12,116 nt of DNA from Pseudoxanthomonas suwonensis (lineage in GTDB: Bacteria > Pseudomonadota > Gammaproteobacteria > Xanthomonadales > Xanthomonadaceae), in contig QFNC01000045.1 in assembly GCA_003240695.1 (NCBI GenBank), positions 1-12,116 of the forward strand. The letters run 5' to 3'. How positions within the stretch are numbered: the first letter of the stretch is position 1; every line of letters begins with the position of its first letter. This document shows positions 7,636 through 12,116 of the stretch, one piece after another. Position numbers and translations under genes: made by a program. The notes under the pieces are model-generated. The model made no database searches and had not been told where the DNA came from. It saw nothing but the letters and a program-made list of their open reading frames with translations.

Positions 7636-10343
7636 TGCGCGCTCCTCTGGGTCTTCTTGACCGGGACCTTCGCAGCTTCCTCGGCGGTCATGCGCTCGTA
7701 CATGGCGAACAGGTCAGACAAACGCTGCTCGTCGGTCTCGTAGGGCTTCTTCGAGTAGATCGAGTCGACAAGAGCGTCAATCTCCGCGTGCGCGGCGCGT
7801 AGGTCCTGCGGCATCTTGCCGGGGTCGTAGAGCTCAGCGAGCGTGTACTCGCAGTGGTACTCACGGACGTCGAGCACGCGCAGGGCTGCGAGGGTGAGCT
7901 GCTCCTTCACTGCATCCGAGAGAGGCGGGACGGGGAAGTTGTTGTAAACGATTGTGTTCGAGTAGCGGAGACGTGTCTCCAGCTGACCACCGACTGCTCG
8001 CGTCCAGGCCATGTGCATCGCCGAATTCAGCAGGGCGAACAGCCACGGCTCCGCGTCGTAGATCGCGAACGCTAGATCTGAGATGACCGTCTCCGGCCCC
8101 ATGAATCCAATTGGGATGTACGAGCGGCGTTCCGAGGAAGTCTTCGGTACCAGCACGAACGAAGACTCTTGATAGCTGCGGTATCCGAATCGCCAGGGCA
8201 CCGTCGCAAGATCCTGCGTTGCCTTGCGCTTGCTCTTTTCTCGGAATTCTTTGACCTTGTCGATCCGCGATGCGATCGTGGGGTTGGCTCGGGCCGCCTC
8301 ATGGTCTCGATCGGCAATCCACAGCGCATATCGATCGTTACCTTTAATGAACTCATCCGAGCCGAGGAATGATTTGACGAATCTTGCGGCATCTGCGTCG
8401 CCTCGGATACTGTTCGCTTCGGCAGGAGTCAAGACGAGATTCCCTCCGTCGATCGGCATGCTTCCCGAGCCCATCGCAGGGAGGTCGTTTCGTGGCTTCA
8501 TCGACTTGGACACATAGATCGTTGAGGCGTCAACCAAGTATCCGTTGATGTTTTCAGCCAGGATCTGCAGTCCATCAGTGAAGATGTACTTCGGTCCCGT
8601 CCGCTCTGCACGAAGATTGATCACGGCGACGGTCACGCCGGCATTTCGCTTTGCGTTGTTCTCCCACTTGAATGACGTGTATGCATACCCAATCTCGATG
8701 CCCTTGGCAAAGATGATCGGGAACATCAGCCCGACGTGCTCACCCTGCGTGACCGAGTTGGTGGTGACGAACGATAGCTCAGCTCGAGTGCCCTCGATGT
8801 AGTCTGAACCCTTTACAAACCATAGTGCGATGTAGTCGAGGTTTTTACTATAGGTGCGCTGTCCGAAGATGAAGGGGAAGTCGGCCTTCATCTCGGCGGT
8901 CTGCTGTTTCGAACCCTTGTACGGCGGGTTACCAATCAGAAAGATCTCGCCGCCGTCGTTCGGGCAGACCTCGTTCCAGTCCACCCGCGTCGCGTTGCCC
9001 TGCTTGACCTGACCGGTCTCCTTCAGCGGGATCAGCGGGATCGAGACGCCGAACTTGTCCTTGAACTCCGAGTTCATCTGGTGCTTGGCGATCCACAGCG
9101 ACAGGATCGCGACCTCGACTGCGAAGTCGTCGATCTCGATGCCGTAGAAGTTTTCGATGTTGATCTTCGACTCCGCGAACAGCACGCGGTGCTTGTCGTC
9201 CAGGTCAGCAAGGCGCTCGAGGATCGCATGCTCAAGCCTGCGCAGCTCCTTGTACGCGATGACCAGGAAGTTGCCGGAGCCACAAGCCGGGTCGAAGACC
9301 TTGATCGCGCTGATGCGCTCGAGCAGTGCCTCAAGCTTCTTCACTGAGTCATTGCCGGCGTCGAACTCGTCCTTGAGCGCGTTGAGGAACAGGGGCTCAA
9401 TGGTCTTCAGGATGTTCGGCACCGAGGTGTAGTGCTGTCCAAGGTCGCTTCGCTTACCCGGGGTGACGATGGCCTGGAACATCGAGCCGAAGATGTCGGG
9501 GTTGATCTCTCGCCAGATGAGCTTGCCTGCGTTGATCAGCTCCTCACGGGCGACCTTCGTGAACCGCGGCACGACGAAGCGGCCGTCCACCCGGAAGAGC
9601 CGGCCGTTGACATACGGGAACGCCGCCAGGTGCCCCGGCTTGTCCGCAGGACTCGCGGTGTCCAGCGCCAGGAACAGCTGCTCCAGGAACTCGGCAGTGT
9701 CCGAGCCGTCGGCCAGGGTGTGCGAACCGACCGCGTTCGTGAACTGGTTCTCTTCGAAGATCCCCGTGTCTTCTGCGAAGAAGCAGAAAAGCAGGCGCGT
9801 GAAGAACAGGTTCAGCGCGTGCCGGCCATACGGCTGCTCGAGCAGGCCGGGGTTGGCGTGGAGCAGCTCGTCGAAGAGCTTGCCCATGCGCTCGGCGGCC
9901 TTGACGTCGGCGTGCGCCTCCGCCACGTACTGCGCCTTCTCCATCCCCGCCCAGGGCAGGAAGAACGTGAAGTGCTGATCGATCTCGCGGATCGGGAAGC
10001 CGACCGTCTCCCCGATCTGGGTGTCGTGCGCGACCAGCTCGACGAAGTCGGTGACGATGACGAAGCGTGTGCTGAAGCGGACCACGTCGGCTGCCGACTT
10101 CAGCTCCTCGAGGGCCTCGAGGGGATCGATCGTGGTCTCTCTGAAGTAGACGACCTTCTTCTGGGCGACCTCGCAGGTCTTGTCCGCGGCGACGTTCAGG
10201 TCGCCGTTGCGCAGGCGCGTGACGCTGCTCTGAGGCTTCCCGTAGGCGATCAGCAGATCGAAGATGAACTCTCGGTCGTAGGACTCTCGGTCCGCGAGTG
10301 GAGCGACGCGCTCCTCCACGGCCTTGAGGTTGAGTCTTGCCAT
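7632..10343 (-). CDS. Class I SAM-dependent N6-adenine DNA methyltransferase (MmeI/type IIG-like, no visible nuclease domain)
   Basis: A 903-aa DNA methyltransferase, first recognisable gene of the operon. LGQHYTS (301-307) precedes the SAM-binding motif I, VFDPACGSGNFL (349-360). Motif IV is GNPPYKGS (471-478), and NPPY indicates an exocyclic amino group, most likely adenine N6. Residues about 480-800 should hold the target recognition region and include the typical late NNFPVPP (801-807). The N-terminal 150 residues (FIFDLLIAYGKP...LNVAADKTCEVAQKKVVYF) lack a clear PD-(D/E)xK or D...ExK nuclease motif, unlike full type IIG enzymes. I chose the ATG at 10343 (MARLNLKAVEERV). A TTG at 10445 would only add a Cys/Arg-rich 34-residue extension. 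The recognition region is clearly lower in GC than the rest, suggesting exchange of specificity. It probably marks host DNA as self for the downstream helicase and nuclease. Confidence 0.88.
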   Translation of the reverse strand: MARLNLKAVEERVAPLADRESYDREFIFDLLIAYGKPQSSVTRLRNGDLNVAADKTCEVAQKKVVYFRETTIDPLEALEELKSAADVVRFSTRFVIVTDFVELVAHDTQIGETVGFPIREIDQHFTFFLPWAGMEKAQYVAEAHADVKAAERMGKLFDELLHANPGLLEQPYGRHALNLFFTRLLFCFFAEDTGIFEENQFTNAVGSHTLADGSDTAEFLEQLFLALDTASPADKPGHLAAFPYVNGRLFRVDGRFVVPRFTKVAREELINAGKLIWREINPDIFGSMFQAIVTPGKRSDLGQHYTSVPNILKTIEPLFLNALKDEFDAGNDSVKKLEALLERISAIKVFDPACGSGNFLVIAYKELRRLEHAILERLADLDDKHRVLFAESKINIENFYGIEIDDFAVEVAILSLWIAKHQMNSEFKDKFGVSIPLIPLKETGQVKQGNATRVDWNEVCPNDGGEIFLIGNPPYKGSKQQTAEMKADFPFIFGQRTYSKNLDYIALWFVKGSDYIEGTRAELSFVTTNSVTQGEHVGLMFPIIFAKGIEIGYAYTSFKWENNAKRNAGVTVAVINLRAERTGPKYIFTDGLQILAENINGYLVDASTIYVSKSMKPRNDLPAMGSGSMPIDGGNLVLTPAEANSIRGDADAARFVKSFLGSDEFIKGNDRYALWIADRDHEAARANPTIASRIDKVKEFREKSKRKATQDLATVPWRFGYRSYQESSFVLVPKTSSERRSYIPIGFMGPETVISDLAFAIYDAEPWLFALLNSAMHMAWTRAVGGQLETRLRYSNTIVYNNFPVPPLSDAVKEQLTLAALRVLDVREYHCEYTLAELYDPGKMPQDLRAAHAEIDALVDSIYSKKPYETDEQRLSDLFAMYERMTAEEAAKVPVKKTQRSAQ
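7642..7647 (-). promoter_or_regulatory. Ribosome binding site of the helicase gene
   Basis: GAGGAG on the minus strand, 6 bases before the GTG at 7635 and inside the last codons of the methylase. It supports the GTG start despite the 4-base overlap. Confidence 0.7.
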
Positions 10344-10460
10344 GTGTACTTGCCTGTCTCGCCAAAGTTGTACTGAGCCCGTGCACGTCAGCCGTCTGAG
10401 CGAACGGACATCGACGTCACACCGCGGCTTGCTGCGCCACGGCAAATACTATCCGCGAGC
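10344..10460 (-). promoter_or_regulatory. Leader and possible promoter of the methylase operon
   Basis: This non-coding leader precedes the methylase ATG. A TAGTAT (10446-10451) resembles a -10 box about 100 bases upstream of the ATG, but no good -35 is seen at the right spacing. An 8-base palindrome CGTGCACG lies at 10380-10387. The Shine-Dalgarno before the ATG is weak. This is suggestive only; transcription may instead enter from further upstream. Confidence 0.2.
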
Positions 10461-10863
10461 CACCGACGTGCCCGGCGAACCGCGGAATCTCACGCCGCTC
10501 AGGTCACGCGAACTCGAATGTGCGGTACGAAGAACGGATGTTGAATCGCCGTCCCTCTTCCGGCGTTGCACGAAGTCGGTGATGGTGTCCACGTCGTGGG
10601 CGCGCATGCCGAGGGCACGGCACTTTGCGCGGACCTGATCGGCCGTGACGGATGCCCACCGGTCGGGCCTATTCATCATATCCGCCTTGAGCTTGTCCAC
10701 TTCGTTCCAGTTGAAGCCAGTGGAGTACCGCGGCCATCCCGGCGACATGTTCGAGGATCGCATCGATGCCGTTCGGCAGCGGTTCGGGCGTGATGCGCTT
10801 CTGAGAGGAAGGAGCGACCGTCTGCCCAGGAGCGCTGCGACGGGCGAGACCGGGACCATGCAA
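10449..10863 (-). pseudogene. Small unknown gene, probably frameshifted
   Basis: Two overlapping minus-strand frames share coding-like signal. From about 10800 to 10725, one frame reads GIDAILEHVAGMAAVLHW with strongly GC-ending codons but stops at 10669. From about 10720 to 10560, the other frame reads NWNEVDKLKADMM...RPDRWASV, VTADQVRAKCRALGM and DTITDFVQRRKRD, again with GC-ending codons. After RRKRD the codon pattern decays before the stop at 10449. The simplest reading is a small gene of roughly 80-100 residues broken by a frameshift near 10720, with its original end also changed. Alternatively an intact 99-aa ORF starts at the ATG at 10748, or a 136-aa ORF at 10859. The family is not recognised. 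It lies between the XRE regulator and the methylase on the same strand. Confidence 0.35.
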
Positions 10864-11163
10864 GACGTCCTGATTACATGCGCACCCGCTGGTCGGTCCG
10901 CTTAAACTTTATTCTCGCGCACAACTCGCGCATGGATGCTTCAGCCGGACCGGCGTGTCGCATCTGCTGGATCCAGCCTATGCCAGGCATCGCCCCGACC
11001 GAAGCACCTCGGAACACAAGGGCCGGCGATGCCCATTCACTCGCTTGCTCGGCTCAACCTCGAGCGGTGATCGCACGTCCGAAGCGGCTTACGTTCCCGG
11101 CTCCGCGATTGGAGTCGAGACGGTCGGATCGCTAACGAGCCACGTCGAGGCTCACTGAGTTGC
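10864..11163. other. About 300 bases with no convincing gene
   Basis: Open frames exist on both strands here but show no recognisable protein, no ribosome binding site and no actinobacterial codon bias. No tRNA or attachment-site sequence was recognised. The region contains a short AT-rich patch (about 10902-10914) next to a tandem 8-base direct repeat. On the minus strand these could be part of a promoter for the leftward genes. Confidence 0.5.
10914..10932 (-). repeat. Two direct copies of TGCGCGAG, 11-base period
   Basis: On the minus strand TGCGCGAG occurs twice, separated by three bases, so the copies lie on the same face of the helix. An AT-rich stretch (AATAAAGTTTAA) follows immediately, as in an activator or repressor site next to a -10 region. 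It sits about 50 bases upstream of the degenerate small gene. The function is inferred. Confidence 0.3.
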
Positions 11164-11397
11164 TCAGCGCGATGAGTCCAGCAGCGACAACCCCTCAAGC
11201 CCCAACTGGGCTGCCAGCGCATCGACGGAGTCGAGGGTGAGGTTTCGCTCCCCTCGCTCGATGCCGGCCAAATAGCGCGGCGTCACACCGAGCTGCTCAG
11301 CAAGGCGCTCCTGCGTCAGGTGGCGCTCGCGGCGGATGCCGCGCACACGCTCACCGAGCGCGGATTTCAACGGTCGGGGCACATCATCCAGCCTCAT
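11164..11397 (-). CDS. XRE-family helix-turn-helix transcriptional regulator
   Basis: A 77-aa protein that is almost entirely one Cro/C1-type helix-turn-helix domain. LGERVRGIRRERHLTQERL is helices 1-2, AEQLGVTPRYLAGIERGER contains the recognition helix, and NLTLDSVDALAAQLGL closes the fold. It binds DNA and, by its size, acts as a repressor or controller protein of the kind often found with restriction-modification and mobile elements. I chose the ATG at 11397 because longer in-frame starts (for example 11466) would run through the palindromic operator candidate at 11417-11436. The start lies only 20 bases from that palindrome, which suggests autoregulation. It faces away from the 119-aa protein gene and shares the strand of the defence operon, whose first gene starts about 820 bases downstream. 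Control of the operon is possible but not shown. Confidence 0.85.
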   Translation of the reverse strand: MRLDDVPRPLKSALGERVRGIRRERHLTQERLAEQLGVTPRYLAGIERGERNLTLDSVDALAAQLGLEGLSLLDSSR

Positions 11398-11416
11398 CGC
11401 GGGAACCGATCGCTTC

Positions 11417-11436
11417 CAGGTAGTTATAACTTCCTG
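11417..11436. promoter_or_regulatory. Palindromic operator overlapping a -10-like box
   Basis: CAGGTAGTTATAACTTCCTG is a 20-base dyad with a single mismatched pair; the inner AGTTATAACT is a perfect palindrome. TATAAC occurs on both strands inside it and could serve as a -10 box, giving a leader of about 20 bases to the regulator ATG at 11397. It lies in the divergent intergenic region and is among the most AT-rich spots of the window. The most likely ligand is the adjacent XRE regulator. Confidence 0.6.
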
Positions 11437-11504
11437 TTTTGCAGTGCATCGAACTAGCGTCGACATGAGGCTGAACACCCACCGGAAGGAACGAGAGCAA
11501 CACG

Positions 11505-11864
11505 ATGCCGACACCATACGAACGCTGGCGGCGCGCGGAGCCAAGCCGTACGGGCGATAGCGAAGTCACCGCCCCGTCCAGTGCGCCATGCGGCGACGAG
11601 CCACTCCCGAGCGAGCAACAATGCTGGTCCGAATTCTGGCGCTCGATCGCACGCATCTGGTACACACTGCCGCCAGATATACAGCGTCAGGTTCAGACGC
11701 GCATCGATATGAACCGCGAAGCGGAGCTGGCCGAGAAGGCTGCGTACGTGGAGCGCTTGAGACTCGCACGAGCCGAACGACGGCGCGAAGCATCCAGACG
11801 AAGGGTCGAGGAGCTGAACCAGGGCCTCGGGATGGTACCGGGCCCTGGTTCGACTCGTGCGTAG
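11505..11864 (+). CDS. Hypothetical 119-aa protein with CW-EFW-LPPDIQ block
   Basis: A small hydrophilic protein with no family I recognise. Residues 40-67 carry CWSEFWR...IW..LPPDIQ..., the same block found in the tail of the left-hand transposase remnant (about bases 708-795). Residues 68-106 are a charged helix rich in Arg, Glu and Ala (AELAEKAAYVERLRLARAERR), probably an extended helix or coiled coil. There is no signal peptide or membrane segment. The ATG is preceded by GGAAGGA and GAGAG purine stretches (11484-11497) that could act as a ribosome binding site. It is transcribed divergently from the XRE regulator across the palindrome and is probably under its control. An 11-base inverted repeat lies over its last codons. 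Confidence 0.6.
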   Translation: MPTPYERWRRAEPSRTGDSEVTAPSSAPCGDEPLPSEQQCWSEFWRSIARIWYTLPPDIQRQVQTRIDMNREAELAEKAAYVERLRLARAERRREASRRRVEELNQGLGMVPGPGSTRA

Positions 11865-11873
11865 TCGGAGTCG
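11816..11873. terminator. Two overlapping hairpins at the end of the 119-aa gene (possible bidirectional terminator)
   Basis: GAACCAGGGCC (11816-11826) and GGCCCTGGTTC (11841-11851) form a perfect 11-base stem with a 14-base loop. CGACTC (11851-11856) and GAGTCG (11868-11873) form a second, weaker stem around the stop codon. No T-run follows in either direction, so this would be a GC-rich, tail-less structure. It separates the rightward small gene from the leftward pdxS. Confidence 0.4.
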
Positions 11874-11900
11874 ATAGGTGACTGACTTACCCTCGCCACG

Positions 11901-11922
11901 AGTGATTCACAGGCAGTGATTC
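11901..11922. repeat. Direct repeat AGTGATTC, 14-base period
   Basis: AGTGATTC occurs at 11901-11908 and 11915-11922 in the spacer between the small gene and pdxS. It could be a protein site or junction debris. The evidence is weak because the repeat is short. Confidence 0.2.
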
Positions 11923-11953
11923 GGAAAAACGCGTCTACCTGGGATTTAACGCC

Positions 11954-12116
11954 CTACCAGCCGCGCTCGGCCAGGCGGTGCGGCGCGGGCAGGTCGCCGA
12001 CGTTGATGCCCACCATGGCCTCGCCCAGGCCGCGGGAGGCCTCGGCGACCGCCATCGGGTCGTCGAACTGGGCGGTGGCCTTGACGATGGCGCGGGCGCG
12101 CTCGGCCGGGTTGCCG
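11954..12116 (-). CDS. pdxS: Pyridoxal 5'-phosphate synthase lyase subunit PdxS, 3' end only
   Basis: The last 53 codons and the TAG stop of pdxS; the gene continues past the right window edge. NPAERARAIVKAT, SRGLGEAMVGINV and the terminal HRLAERGW are the conserved C-terminus of PdxS (Pdx1/Snz). PdxS condenses ribose 5-phosphate and glyceraldehyde 3-phosphate with ammonia from the glutaminase PdxT to make pyridoxal 5'-phosphate in the cytoplasm. Full-length members are about 290-300 residues. GC is about 78% in one 60-base block, well above the accessory genes, so this is native chromosome. In many actinobacteria pdxT lies close downstream of pdxS. Here the downstream side is occupied by the accessory genes and no pdxT is visible in the window. 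Confidence 0.93.
   Translation of the reverse strand, partial: GNPAERARAIVKATAQFDDPMAVAEASRGLGEAMVGINVGDLPAPHRLAERGW

Noticed and set aside
808..10343. BREX, DISARM or a classical type I restriction system
   Set aside because: No BrxZ/PglZ-type phosphatase, no phospholipase-D protein, no HsdS-like specificity subunit and no HsdR nuclease are present; the GIY-YIG plus YobI content does not fit these types.
9432..10376. 314-codon open frame on the plus strand
   Set aside because: Antisense to the methylase N-terminal half; composition is dominated by Arg, Glu, Val and Leu with no family resemblance.
10380..10387. CGTGCACG palindrome in the methylase leader as an operator
   Set aside because: Eight bases is too short and common in GC-rich DNA to support by itself, and it does not resemble the AT-centred palindrome next to the regulator.
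10344..10445. Longer methylase start at a TTG (10445)
   Set aside because: The added 34 residues are Cys/Arg-rich, unlike the family, and the ATG at 10343 begins the conserved N-terminus.
10878..11158. Plus-strand open frames of 67-85 codons
   Set aside because: No ribosome binding site, poor codon bias and no recognisable sequence; treated as chance frames.
1..12116. CRISPR array, tRNA or rRNA genes
   Set aside because: No regularly spaced repeats and no cloverleaf or rRNA-like sequence seen on either strand; in particular no tRNA end that would explain island integration.

Overview
The window comes from a high-GC actinobacterium. The clearest chromosomal marker is the 3' end of pdxS at the right edge (last 53 codons, minus strand). 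One hand-counted 60-base block of it (11961-12020) is about 78% GC, while a block in the neighbouring accessory genes (2581-2640) is about 60%. The genus cannot be fixed from this sequence.

Layout, left to right. (1) 1-815, plus strand: the broken 3' part of an IS3-family transposase. The second catalytic Asp is missing, and the frame runs into a tail of unknown family. (2) 10343 down to 808, minus strand: four tightly coupled genes, in transcription order a 903-aa adenine-type DNA methyltransferase (NPPY), a 662-aa SF2 helicase, a 398-aa GIY-YIG (T5orf172-like) nuclease and a 1217-aa YobI/KAP-like P-loop NTPase with two membrane helices. The first two junctions are 4-base GTGA overlaps and the third is an 8-base overlap. 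(3) 10344-11163: a promoter/leader region, a probably frameshifted small gene and about 300 bases without a convincing gene. (4) 11164-11864: a small XRE-type regulator (minus) facing away from a 119-aa unknown protein (plus), with a near-perfect 20-bp palindrome between them. (5) 11865-12116: a short spacer with hairpins and a direct repeat, then pdxS.

Interpretation. The operon looks like an anti-phage or restriction-like defence system. The methylase would mark self DNA, and the helicase plus GIY-YIG nuclease would act on unmodified DNA. The large membrane-anchored ATPase may be a sensor, motor or effector. The methylase has no nuclease domain I can recognise, so cutting would have to come from the separate GIY-YIG protein. 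The helicase/methylase/ATPase content recalls the Hma class described with the PADLOC tool, but I cannot confirm membership. The translationally coupled YobI-like ATPase is the least familiar part.

The accessory block sits directly behind pdxS. It is flanked by an IS remnant and by two small ORFs in the same orientation that share a Cys-Trp...Glu-Phe-Trp...Leu-Pro-Pro-Asp-Ile-Gln block, which suggests a horizontally acquired island with related genes at both edges.
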